Source: Flavobacteriaceae bacterium (GTDB lineage Bacteria > Bacteroidota > Bacteroidia > Flavobacteriales > Flavobacteriaceae). Taken from it: DNA of 21,447 bases. Of the stretch, positions 7,496 through 14,921 are shown piece by piece. The notes beneath the pieces were generated by a model. The model saw nothing but the letters and a program-made list of their open reading frames with translations, ran no database searches and was not told where the DNA came from. The translations under genes and the position numbers were made by a program. The stretch is from positions 1-21,447 of the forward strand of contig JAMPYA010000016.1 of assembly GCA_023700885.1 (NCBI GenBank). Direction: 5' to 3'. Position 1 is the stretch's first letter. Each line of letters begins with the position of its first letter.

Positions 7496-8206
7496 ATGGA
7501 AAAAAACAAAATTTTATTAGTTGAAGATGATCCAAATTTTGGAACAGTATTAAGAGATTATTTATCACTCAATGATTATAATGTCTCCTTGGCAAAAGAT
7601 GGTATAGAAGGTCTAATTGCCTTTAAAAATGGTGATTTTGATATTTGTATTTTGGATGTGATGATGCCTAGAAAAGATGGTTTTTCGTTAGCTAAAGATA
7701 TTAGAGCAAGCAACAAAGATATTCCAATTATTTTTCTTACAGCTAAAACAATGAAAGAAGACGTATTAAAAGGATATCAAGCTGGAGCAGACGATTATTT
7801 AACAAAACCATTTGATTCTGAAGTATTGTTGTACAAAATAAAAGCAATATTACAGAGAAAAGAAGTTGAAAAATCAACTGTTGATATTGATGCAGAAAAA
7901 TTTGAGTTTACTGTTGGAAAATTTCATTTTAATTCAAAACTTAGGTTTTTAACTATTGATAATCAAGATCCTATTAAATTATCACCAAAAGAGAATAAAT
8001 TGCTTAAGTTGTTAATTCTATATAAAAACGATTTAATGCCAAGAGAATTAGCCCTAACTAAAATATGGCGAGATGAAAATTATTTTACCTCTAGAAGTAT
8101 GGATGTATATATTGCAAAATTGAGAAAATATCTAAAAGGAGATCCCAATATTGAAATACTAAACATTCACGGAGAAGGATTTAGATTAATTGAAAAAGCA
8201 AATTAA
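7496..8206 (+). CDS. OmpR/PhoB-family response regulator
   Basis: This 236-residue DNA-binding regulator is the partner of the kinase immediately upstream. The receiver domain (about 1-120) has the acidic pocket E10-D11-D12, phosphoacceptor D54 in ILDVMMP, switch T82 in IIFLTAK and K104 in YLTKPFD. The C-terminal winged-helix domain (about 135-233) has LSPKENKLLKLL, followed by RSMDVYIAKLRKYL and a final GEGFRLI, as in the OmpR/PhoB group. It is similar in build to RprY of Bacteroides. No targets can be named, but the inverted repeat at 5891-5907 before the kinase gene is a candidate autoregulatory site. The hairpin at 8234-8277 follows this gene. Confidence 0.93.
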   Translation: MEKNKILLVEDDPNFGTVLRDYLSLNDYNVSLAKDGIEGLIAFKNGDFDICILDVMMPRKDGFSLAKDIRASNKDIPIIFLTAKTMKEDVLKGYQAGADDYLTKPFDSEVLLYKIKAILQRKEVEKSTVDIDAEKFEFTVGKFHFNSKLRFLTIDNQDPIKLSPKENKLLKLLILYKNDLMPRELALTKIWRDENYFTSRSMDVYIAKLRKYLKGDPNIEILNIHGEGFRLIEKAN

Positions 8207-8233
8207 AAAGTATATTACTAATTAAAATTAACT

Positions 8234-8277
8234 AATAAATTGTAAATTTGAGAAAGAACTTAGATTTACAATTTATT
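8234..8277 (+). promoter_or_regulatory. Long hairpin abutting the YciO-type gene start, with embedded -7 element
   Basis: The arms at 8234-8247 and 8264-8277 are perfectly complementary over 14 bp. In RNA the stem continues for five more pairs, two of them G-U, to a 6-nt loop (8253-8258). The 3' arm ends at the base before ATG 8278. No T-run follows, so it is not a standard terminator. The promoter-like TAAATTTG at 8243-8250, a perfect TAnnTTTG, overlaps the 5' arm. Transcripts from it would lack most of that arm, whereas read-through from the kinase/regulator operon would fold the hairpin and could occlude the start codon. Confidence 0.6.
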
Positions 8278-8913
8278 ATGGCTACTTATTTAAGAATTTA
8301 CGAAGAAAATCCAAATCCAAAAGAAATTGCTAAAGCAGTTAAGATTCTTAAAAATGGAGGGATTATTATTTATCCAACAGATACTGTGTATGGTTTAGGT
8401 TGTGATATAATGAATGTAAAAGCTATTGAAAAGTTAGCTCAAATTAAAGGTGTTAAGGTTGAAAAAGCTGATTTTTCATTCGTTTGTCATGATTTAAGTA
8501 ATTTGTCAGAATATGTTAAACAAATAGATACCCCTACTTATAAAATATTAAAAGCATCACTTCCAGGAGCCTATACCTTTATTTTACCAGCCAATAATAA
8601 TATTCCAAGTATTTTTAAAAAGAAGAAAACGGTTGGTATAAGGGTTCCTTCCAATAATATAGCAAGAGAATTAGCCAAAGCACTTGGAAATCCACTAATT
8701 TCAACCTCCATCTACGATAAAGATGAAGTTATAGAATACACCACAGACCCTGAGTTAATTTTTGAAGAATGGAAAAATAGAGTTGATTTAATGTTAGATG
8801 GTGGTTTTGGTAATAATCAACCTTCTACTGTAATTGATTTGTCTGTAGAGCCACCTTTAATTGTTCGTGAAGGAAAAGGAACCTTAGATTTATTTAAAAT
8901 TCTTCAGGAGTAA
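8278..8913 (+). CDS. Sua5/YciO/YrdC-family protein, YciO type
   Basis: This 211-residue protein is of the fold that makes threonylcarbamoyl-AMP for tRNA t6A in TsaC/Sua5. The family core is clear: IIYPTDTVYGLGC at about 30-42, PGAYTFIL near 96-103 and VGIRVPSN near 119-126. However, the TsaC signature residues look altered: the KxR motif is replaced by IKGVKVEK, and the SxN motif reads STS. Overall it resembles E. coli YciO, including STVIDLSVEPPLIVREGKG near the end. Its role in t6A is therefore uncertain. I chose ATG 8278 because a possible TTG start at 8248 lies inside the promoter-like element and precedes the conserved start MATYLRIYEENP. The 3' end overlaps the convergent glycosyltransferase gene by 20 nt. 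Confidence 0.85.
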   Translation: MATYLRIYEENPNPKEIAKAVKILKNGGIIIYPTDTVYGLGCDIMNVKAIEKLAQIKGVKVEKADFSFVCHDLSNLSEYVKQIDTPTYKILKASLPGAYTFILPANNNIPSIFKKKKTVGIRVPSNNIARELAKALGNPLISTSIYDKDEVIEYTTDPELIFEEWKNRVDLMLDGGFGNNQPSTVIDLSVEPPLIVREGKGTLDLFKILQE

Positions 8914-9913
8914 TTTTAGAAAATAATTTCTTTTGCTTAATATAATATTGATAAACGATACTTTTAGTATAAAAGTAGTTGATATTTTTATTTGGAGTAT
9001 CTTCTCTCTTTTTACAAATAGTTCTGATATTTTTATAAAAAGATATATGTGCTTTTAAAACTGCAAAAGTATGTTTTGGTTGTAACTCAAATAAAAACTT
9101 AATAGCGGCGATACCATCTAAAATTAATCTGTAAAATATAATACGAATTATTTTGTTCTTAGGAATATTTTTAAGGAGTGTAGTTAAACTATTTCTAAAA
9201 TTGAGATAAGTTTTTTGTGGATTGTACGAACTTAAAGTTGCACCACCTACGTGATAAACGATAGAATGCGGTGTATATTTAATTTCATAACCAAAGTTTT
9301 TAGCACGCCAACAAAAATCAATTTCTTCTTGATGTGCAAAATACATTTCATCAAAACCATTTAATTGATAAAAAACTTCTGCTCTAACAAAAAAACAAGC
9401 GCCAGAAGCCCAAAAAATATCGGTTATGTTTTCATATTGAAATACGTCAGTTTCAACGGTATCAAAAATTCTACCTCTACAGAAAGGATATCCAAATTGA
9501 TCTATAAATCCACCGGCAGCCCCAGCATATTCAAAGTACTGTTTACTTTTATAATCCATTATTTTGGGCTGAATTATAGCAGTATTTTTATGCAAACTAA
9601 AATATTCTATGACTGGTTCTAACCAATTTTCTGTTACTTCAATATCAGAATTTACCAATGCAAAATATTCAGCTTTAACCTGCTTTAAAGCGTCGTTATA
9701 ACCTTTGGCATAACCGCCATTTTCATTGTTTTGAATGATGTTTATGGAAGGGAATTGTTGCTTAACAAATTCAATAGAATCATCAGTAGAGGCATTATCA
9801 GCAACATAAATATCAGCAATTTTATGATTGGTAAATTGTACTATACTTGGTAGAAATTTTTCTAACAAATCTTTTCCATTCCAATTTAAAATAACAACGG
9901 CAATTTTATGCAT
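8894..9913 (-). CDS. Family 2 glycosyltransferase
   Basis: This 339-residue GT-A fold transferase would add a sugar from a nucleotide-sugar donor to a surface glycan or lipid; donor and acceptor are unknown. The N-terminus MHKIAVVILNWNGKDLLEKF is the rhamnosyltransferase-like GT2 opening. The ADNAST motif is at 38-43, GGYAKGYN at 66-73, the metal-binding NSD at 88-90 and EEIDFCWRAK at 196-205. A hydrophobic or amphipathic stretch near 260-280 may touch the membrane. The start is ATG 9913, not the TTG at 9916. It lies 24 nt after the HsdR-N-like gene on the same strand and overlaps the YciO-type gene tail to tail. Confidence 0.88.
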   Translation of the reverse strand: MHKIAVVILNWNGKDLLEKFLPSIVQFTNHKIADIYVADNASTDDSIEFVKQQFPSINIIQNNENGGYAKGYNDALKQVKAEYFALVNSDIEVTENWLEPVIEYFSLHKNTAIIQPKIMDYKSKQYFEYAGAAGGFIDQFGYPFCRGRIFDTVETDVFQYENITDIFWASGACFFVRAEVFYQLNGFDEMYFAHQEEIDFCWRAKNFGYEIKYTPHSIVYHVGGATLSSYNPQKTYLNFRNSLTTLLKNIPKNKIIRIIFYRLILDGIAAIKFLFELQPKHTFAVLKAHISFYKNIRTICKKREDTPNKNINYFYTKSIVYQYYIKQKKLFSKITPEEF

Positions 9914-9937
9914 CAAAATAAATTTTTACAAACATAG

Positions 9938-10384
9938 TTAAATAGTCCAATTTGGGATGTCTTCTAAAAACAAATAAGTTTCATTTTTTGTATCAATTTT
10001 ACAAAAGAAATGTTGCAAACCATTGGTAACAATCAAATATTGAGCATTTAATTTTAAATTATAACGTGCAATTTGATCAAAAACTTCTTCTGTTATGGTT
10101 ACATTTGGAGCTTTACATTCTACAATAATTGATGGTTTTGCATTGTTGTTGTAAACTACTATATCGGTTCTTTTTGTCAAAGTGTTTAAGGTTAGTTTTT
10201 TTTCAACGGCAATAAGAGATGCAGGATATTTTTTCTCTGTTACCAAATACATTAAAAAATGTTGTCGAACCCATTCTTCTGGAGTCAAAATCACTTCTTT
10301 TTTTCGTATAAAATCAAAAATGAACAACTTATTTTCGTTACTTTTGATTCGAAATTGATAGTTTGGTAAGTTTAATTCTTGCAT
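9938..10384 (-). CDS. Stand-alone HsdR N-terminal-like PD-(D/E)XK protein
   Basis: This 148-residue protein resembles the N-terminal nuclease domain of type I restriction HsdR subunits (HSDR_N_2-type). A plausible PD-(D/E)XK core is present: D74 in KRTDIVVY, and E89 with K91 in SIIVECKAP, followed by a QIARYNLKLNAQYLIVTNG strand-helix region. No helicase, specificity or methylase subunit is nearby, so it is not part of a restriction system in this window. Its biochemical role is unknown. I chose ATG 10384 (MQELNLPNYQF) because the upstream ATG at 10429 would overlap holA and adds an unlikely cysteine-rich extension. It is divergent from holA with a 29-nt gap. Confidence 0.75.
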   Translation of the reverse strand: MQELNLPNYQFRIKSNENKLFIFDFIRKKEVILTPEEWVRQHFLMYLVTEKKYPASLIAVEKKLTLNTLTKRTDIVVYNNNAKPSIIVECKAPNVTITEEVFDQIARYNLKLNAQYLIVTNGLQHFFCKIDTKNETYLFLEDIPNWTI

Positions 10385-10389
10385 AACAC

Positions 10390-10404
10390 AAAATTGACAA
10401 TTTT
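10390..10404. promoter_or_regulatory. Palindrome in the holA / HsdR-N divergent gap
   Basis: AAAATTG-A-CAATTTT is a perfect 7-1-7 inverted repeat in the 29-nt gap between the two divergent start codons. It may be an operator shared by both genes, or chance in AT-rich DNA. No TAnnTTTG element fits inside the gap. Confidence 0.3.
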
Positions 10405-10413
10405 TCTGATTAT

Positions 10414-11418
10414 ATGGCAGATATCTCACAAATTATTACTGAAATAAAAAATAATAAAGTTAAACCACTCTATTTTTTAATGGGTGAAGAACCTTTTTTT
10501 ATTGATCAACTCGCTAATTATATGGAAGATAATCTTCTTTCTGAAGATGATAAAGGTTTTAATCAGATGGTTTTGTATGGACGTGATGTTACCATAGATG
10601 AAATAATTTCAAATGCCAAAAGATATCCGATGATGGCAGAAAGACAAGTTGTAATTGTTAAAGAAGCTCAGGATTTATCTAGAACTATTGATAAATTAGA
10701 AGCCTATGCTGCCAATCCAACTCCAACAACGGTATTAGTTTTTTGTTATAAATATAAAACGATTGATAAACGAAAAGCATTAGCTAAAAATATCATTAAA
10801 AACGGAGAACTTTTTGTAAGTGAAAAACTTTATGAAAATAAAGTAGCTGAATGGATAAGAAGAGAATTATCTCATAAAAAATATCATATTGATCCAAAAG
10901 CCTCTAATATTTTAGTAGAGTTTTTAGGAACTGATTTGGGTAAAATCAACAAAGAAATTGAAAAATTGATGATTATTCTTCCGGTTGGAAGTACCATTAC
11001 TCCTGAGGTTATCGAAAAAAATATCGGAATTAGTAAAGATTACAATAATTTTGAGTTAAAAAAAGCAATAGGAGAAAGGAATGTTTTTAAAGCAAATCAA
11101 ATTATTATTCATTTTGCACAAAATACAAAAGCAAATCCATTGGTAATGACTATTGGGATTTTAAACGGATTCTTTACTCAATTGTTGTTGTATCACGGAT
11201 TGACTGATAAAAACCCTCAAATAATAGCCAAAGTACTTAGAATTAACCCTTATTTTGTTCCAGAATTTCAAATAGCTGCAAGAAATTTTCCCATGAAAAA
11301 AGTTTCAGAATGTATTGCACTTTTGCGCGATGCTGATTTAAAAAGCAAAGGTGTGGGTGCAAATTCTCTTTCAGAAGGTGATATTTTAAAAGAGTTAGTT
11401 TTTAAAATATTGAATTAG
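10414..11418 (+). CDS. holA: DNA polymerase III subunit delta
   Basis: HolA is the clamp-loader subunit that opens the beta sliding clamp during replication. The protein has 334 residues, usual for the family. The N-terminus KPLYFLMGEEPFFIDQL is the degenerate ATPase-like start of delta proteins. The strand segment AERQVVIVKEAQDL follows, and then TTVLVFCYKYKTIDKRKAL, a typical domain I feature. The later segment FLGTDLGKINKEIEKL and the C-terminal helical collar domain are also recognisable. It converges on the M28 peptidase gene with a single base between stop codons and no visible terminator. Confidence 0.92.
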   Translation: MADISQIITEIKNNKVKPLYFLMGEEPFFIDQLANYMEDNLLSEDDKGFNQMVLYGRDVTIDEIISNAKRYPMMAERQVVIVKEAQDLSRTIDKLEAYAANPTPTTVLVFCYKYKTIDKRKALAKNIIKNGELFVSEKLYENKVAEWIRRELSHKKYHIDPKASNILVEFLGTDLGKINKEIEKLMIILPVGSTITPEVIEKNIGISKDYNNFELKKAIGERNVFKANQIIIHFAQNTKANPLVMTIGILNGFFTQLLLYHGLTDKNPQIIAKVLRINPYFVPEFQIAARNFPMKKVSECIALLRDADLKSKGVGANSLSEGDILKELVFKILN

Positions 11419-11419
11419 T

Positions 11420-12475
11420 TTAATTCTTTTTACCATCAACTTTAATTCTTTCTGGTCTGTTGGCTAATTCCCAAGCAGTATAAAATACTAACTGCGCTCT
11501 TTTTGCCAATAATTTATAATTTATTTTATCGGGAGTATCTGTTGGTTGATGATAATCTTCATGTACACCATTAAAATAAAAAATTACAGGGATATTGTTT
11601 TTTGCAAAATGATAATGATCTGATCTATAATAATATCGGTTTGGATCACTTTCATCGTTATAAGTGTAATCTAATTCTAAATTAGTATAAGTAGCATTTA
11701 CATTTTCTGAGATTTGATGTAACTCTTTACTCAGTTTATCAGCACCAATTAGATATATATAATTAGGATTATCAGTATATTTTTCATCAACTCTACCAAT
11801 CATATCAATATTTAAATTGGCAACGGTATTTTCTAATGGAAAAACCGGATTTTCAGCATAATATTTAGCGCCCATTAAACCAATTTCTTCTCCAGTTAAA
11901 TTGAGAAATAAGATTGATCTTTTAGGTCCATTTCCTCTGTCCTTTGCTATTTTAAAAGCTTGAGCTATTTCTAAAACTGCAACAGTTCCTGAGCCATCAT
12001 CATCTGCACCGTTATAAATTTCGCCATCTTTTGTTCCAACATGATCATAATGAGCAGAAATAACTATTATTTCATCGGGTTTTTCAGATCCTTTTATAAA
12101 AGCTAATACATTTTCAGAATCGTTTTTAGAACGACCTTTAAAATAATTACTAGGAATATTTTGTAAATAATTCATCTCATTTGTTGCAGAAACATTTATA
12201 GATTTATAATAATCAACTAAATATTTGGCAGCCTTTTTTTGGCCTGCTTCTCCTGTTTTTCTCCCTTCAAATTCATCTGAAGCCAAAATATACAAATGCT
12301 TTTCTAAATCAGTTGTAGTAATAGAACTTGCATAGTTAGTAGCAATAGATGTTTTATGGCTTTCAATTTTTTGATGATTAATAGATAAACCTGAGGTATT
12401 TTGAGCGTTAGATTCATAGACATTTATAGAAAATAAAAATACGCTAATAAGTAAAAATGAAATCAATTTTTGCAT
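11420..12475 (-). CDS. Exported M28-family metallopeptidase
   Basis: This 351-residue zinc aminopeptidase-like protein has a signal peptide of about 25 residues (MQKLISFLLISVFLFSINVY, then ESNAQ), so it acts in the periplasm or outside. The M28 co-catalytic two-zinc set is visible: ISAHYDHVG with His142, NGADDDGSG near 155-163, TGEEIGLMG with E196/E197, NIDMIGR with D224, and a final HEDYHQPTDTPDKI holding the last His. It is probably an aminopeptidase; specificity is not known. Start ATG 12475 is chosen because it begins the signal peptide. A perfect TATATTTG at 12503-12496 (minus strand) lies 20 nt upstream, so it may have its own promoter although it follows the ABC genes. Confidence 0.9.
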   Translation of the reverse strand: MQKLISFLLISVFLFSINVYESNAQNTSGLSINHQKIESHKTSIATNYASSITTTDLEKHLYILASDEFEGRKTGEAGQKKAAKYLVDYYKSINVSATNEMNYLQNIPSNYFKGRSKNDSENVLAFIKGSEKPDEIIVISAHYDHVGTKDGEIYNGADDDGSGTVAVLEIAQAFKIAKDRGNGPKRSILFLNLTGEEIGLMGAKYYAENPVFPLENTVANLNIDMIGRVDEKYTDNPNYIYLIGADKLSKELHQISENVNATYTNLELDYTYNDESDPNRYYYRSDHYHFAKNNIPVIFYFNGVHEDYHQPTDTPDKINYKLLAKRAQLVFYTAWELANRPERIKVDGKKN

Positions 12476-12495
12476 GGGTGATGTCTTAAATAAAT

Positions 12496-12503
12496 CAAAT
12501 ATA
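12496..12503 (-). promoter_or_regulatory. Candidate -7 element of M28 peptidase promoter
   Basis: TATATTTG, read on the minus strand, matches TAnnTTTG exactly and would give a leader of roughly 10-15 nt before ATG 12475. It lies in the gap just after the ATPase stop at 12513. No TTG -33 element is evident. Confidence 0.45.
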
Positions 12504-12512
12504 TTAAATATT

Positions 12513-13307
12513 TTAAGATGATATTTTAAATTGATTTGATTCTGCATCAAAAGTTACTAAAAGTGAATCAAATAACTCTTGAAAACGATTTTGCATTTTA
12601 AGGTTTTCAGGAGAATCAAAATAACAATTATTTTCAGTCATTAGCCAAATAGTATCTGCCAATTCAATAGCCCAATGAATTTCATGTGTTGAAATAATGA
12701 TAGTTTTTTGTGCTTCTTTGGAAAGTTTTTTTAGCAATAGAAAAGTTTCTATTTTATGATGAATATCTAAATGCGCCGTTGGTTCGTCAAAAATTATGAT
12801 AGGTGTGTCTTGTGCTAATACTCTAGATATTAATACTTTTTGGAGTTGTCCGTCACTAAGTTCGAAAACATTTTTATCTTTTAAATGAGTTGTGTTTGTC
12901 TGTTCTAAAGACTTGTTTACCATATTTAAATCTTCGTTAGATAAAGAATCAATCCAATTGGTATGAGGTTGTCGACCAAGCGCAATCATCTCAAAAACGG
13001 TTAAATTACTTTCTGGCAATCTTTCTGTTAAAATAACTCCTAATATTTTTGAAAAAGTTTTTGAATTGATATGATTAATTTCATTATTATCAATATAGAT
13101 TTTTCCATCTAATTTTGGAATTACTTTAGAAATTGTTTTTAAAAGTGTCGATTTTCCAACTCCATTTTTACCCAACAAACATATAAACTCACTTTGATGA
13201 GCCTTAAATGTAAGTTGATTTTTTACAATCTTTTGTTGCTTTTTATCTGTATATCCAATAGATAAATTGGAAACCTCTAAAATTATATTTTGTTGATTTT
13301 TCTCCAT
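12513..13307 (-). CDS. FecE/BtuD-type ABC transporter ATPase
   Basis: This 264-residue cytoplasmic ATPase would energise import of an iron chelate, haem or cobamide through the permease encoded just upstream. Walker A is GKNGVGKST (46-54), the signature is LSDGQ (150-154, with Asp in place of the second Gly), Walker B is IIIFDE (170-175), and the H-loop histidine is H208 in STHEI. Its ATG overlaps the permease stop by one base (TAATG), which suggests translational coupling. No periplasmic binding protein is encoded nearby. Confidence 0.9.
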   Translation of the reverse strand: MEKNQQNIILEVSNLSIGYTDKKQQKIVKNQLTFKAHQSEFICLLGKNGVGKSTLLKTISKVIPKLDGKIYIDNNEINHINSKTFSKILGVILTERLPESNLTVFEMIALGRQPHTNWIDSLSNEDLNMVNKSLEQTNTTHLKDKNVFELSDGQLQKVLISRVLAQDTPIIIFDEPTAHLDIHHKIETFLLLKKLSKEAQKTIIISTHEIHWAIELADTIWLMTENNCYFDSPENLKMQNRFQELFDSLLVTFDAESNQFKISS

Positions 13308-14332
13308 TAATAATTTAATTTTCTTTTTCTAACAATCAACCAAATAACTATTGGCGCACCAAATAAGGAGGTTATAGCATTAATAGGAAGTGTGTATTCA
13401 ATATTAGGTAACTGAGCAATGGTATCACTTATCAACATTAAAATAGCACCGTTAATTAAAACAGCAGGAATCAATATGAGATGATTTGAAGTGTTAAATA
13501 TTAATTTGGTGAGATGAGGAACTGCCAATCCAACAAAAGCAATTGGACCTGAAAAAGCTGTTACCAAACCTGTTAATAAACTTGTAATAACTAAAATGCT
13601 AAATCGTACATTTTTGATGTTGACACCTAAACTTTGTGCGTAATTTTCTCCTAATAACAAGCTGTTTAAGGGTTTAATCAAAAATAATAAAGGAACTATA
13701 CCAATAATGTAAAATCCAAAATAAATCCATAATTCTTGTGAAGTATGGTTTCCAAGATTACCAAAACTCCAAGCAATAAATTGTTGCAATTGAGAAGCAG
13801 AACTAAAATAAGCCATAATGCTGATAATTGCTGAAGCAAAACTGCCAAACATCAATCCGATGATTAATATTGACATGGTATTTTTAATTTTACTTGCCAT
13901 AATTACGACCAATAACATAATTGAAAAAGCACCAATTGCAGCAGCTATAATAAAAGACCAATTTGATAAGAGTATGGTTGAAAATCCTCCTAAAGAAACT
14001 AATAAAATTAAGATGGCTATTCCTAAGCTGGCTCCAGAACTGATACCTAAAATGTATGGATCTGCTAACGGATTTCTAAATAAAGTTTGCATTAAAAGTC
14101 CGCTAACTGCTAAAGCAGAACCGGCAAAAATGGCAGTAATGGCTTTCGGAATTCGGAATTCAGTTATTATAATTTGCCAATTTTCATTGCTTATAGATTT
14201 GTTTAAAAGGATATTAACAATATCTTTTAAAGGAATAGCTACAGAACCAAAACTTATATTTATTGCTAAAACTATAAAGAATAGCGATATCAACAATATA
14301 AAAGAAAGTCTATATGTATTTACTGGATTCAA
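13307..14332 (-). CDS. FecCD-family ABC transporter permease
   Basis: This 341-residue inner-membrane permease of the iron-siderophore/B12 import family is strongly hydrophobic, with about ten predicted membrane helices. Family marks include ITEFRIPKAITAIFAGSALA near residue 56, GLLMQTLFRNPLADPYILGI near 83-102 and GPIAFVGLAVPHLTKLIF near 266. The conserved cytoplasmic GENYAQSLGVNIKNVR lies near residues 230-245. It starts 4 nt after the rdgB stop and overlaps the downstream ATPase start. The substrate is inferred from the family only. Confidence 0.92.
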   Translation of the reverse strand: MNPVNTYRLSFILLISLFFIVLAINISFGSVAIPLKDIVNILLNKSISNENWQIIITEFRIPKAITAIFAGSALAVSGLLMQTLFRNPLADPYILGISSGASLGIAILILLVSLGGFSTILLSNWSFIIAAAIGAFSIMLLVVIMASKIKNTMSILIIGLMFGSFASAIISIMAYFSSASQLQQFIAWSFGNLGNHTSQELWIYFGFYIIGIVPLLFLIKPLNSLLLGENYAQSLGVNIKNVRFSILVITSLLTGLVTAFSGPIAFVGLAVPHLTKLIFNTSNHLILIPAVLINGAILMLISDTIAQLPNIEYTLPINAITSLFGAPIVIWLIVRKRKLNY

Positions 14333-14336
14333 AATT

Positions 14337-14921
14337 TTAAATATTTTTTAAAAAATGGAGGAGCTGTTGAATTGCTTTTCCTCTATGGCTAATAGTTCCT
14401 TTTTCATCCAAATTCATTTCAGCAAAAGTTTTAGAAAATCCATCTGGAATAAAAATTGGGTCATAACCAAAACCTTTAATTCCTCGCTTTTCTTCAATTA
14501 TTTTTCCTTTACAAACACCTTCAAAAAGAAATTGTTGTCCAGATAAATTTAAAGCAATTACGGTTCTAAATTGTGCATTTCTATTAGATTTATTAATTAA
14601 ATTAAATAATAATTTCTCCATATTTTTTTCTGAATTACTATCGATTCCTGAATATCTTGCAGAAAAAACTCCAGGTGCGAAATTTAAACTTTCAACCTCT
14701 AACCCAGTGTCGTCCGCAAAACAATTGATATGAAATTTTTGAGTAACGAAATCTGCTTTTAGAATGGCGTTTCCTTCTAAAGTAGTTGCTGTTTCCGAGA
14801 TTTCTTCGTTACAATTGATATCTGATAATGATTTAAGTTCAATAAAATCAGGTAAAAGAGCTTGAACTTCTTTTAGTTTATTTAAATTATTTGTGGCAAA
14901 AACTAAGGGAATTTTATTCAT
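14337..14921 (-). CDS. rdgB: XTP/dITP diphosphatase (RdgB/HAM1)
   Basis: This house-cleaning enzyme hydrolyses dITP, XTP and other deaminated purine nucleotides to monophosphates, keeping them out of DNA. With start ATG 14921 it has 194 residues, normal for the family. Motifs are FATNNLNKLKEVQALL at the N-terminus, FADDTGLEVESL with the catalytic Asp, then APGVFSARYSG, GFGYDPIF and SHRGKA near the end. The upstream ATG at 14936 would add five residues, but ATG 14921 begins the conserved MNKIPLVFATNN and overlaps the rlmH stop by 8 nt, a common coupling arrangement. Confidence 0.93.
   Translation of the reverse strand: MNKIPLVFATNNLNKLKEVQALLPDFIELKSLSDINCNEEISETATTLEGNAILKADFVTQKFHINCFADDTGLEVESLNFAPGVFSARYSGIDSNSEKNMEKLLFNLINKSNRNAQFRTVIALNLSGQQFLFEGVCKGKIIEEKRGIKGFGYDPIFIPDGFSKTFAEMNLDEKGTISHRGKAIQQLLHFLKNI

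Noticed and set aside
8248..8277. TTG start and ten extra residues for the YciO-type gene
   Set aside because: This stretch is the promoter-like element and hairpin, and family similarity begins at ATG 8278.
9938..10384. Type I restriction system
   Set aside because: Only a small HsdR-N-like domain is present; no helicase, HsdM or HsdS partner lies in the window.
10385..10429. 15-residue N-terminal extension of the HsdR-N-like protein
   Set aside because: It would overlap the holA start and contains two cysteines in an unconserved stretch; ATG 10384 leaves a normal divergent gap.
13818..14351. 177-codon plus-strand open frame
   Set aside because: It is antisense to the FecCD permease. Hydrophobic composition is expected from the complementary strand of membrane-protein codons, and no family motif is seen.
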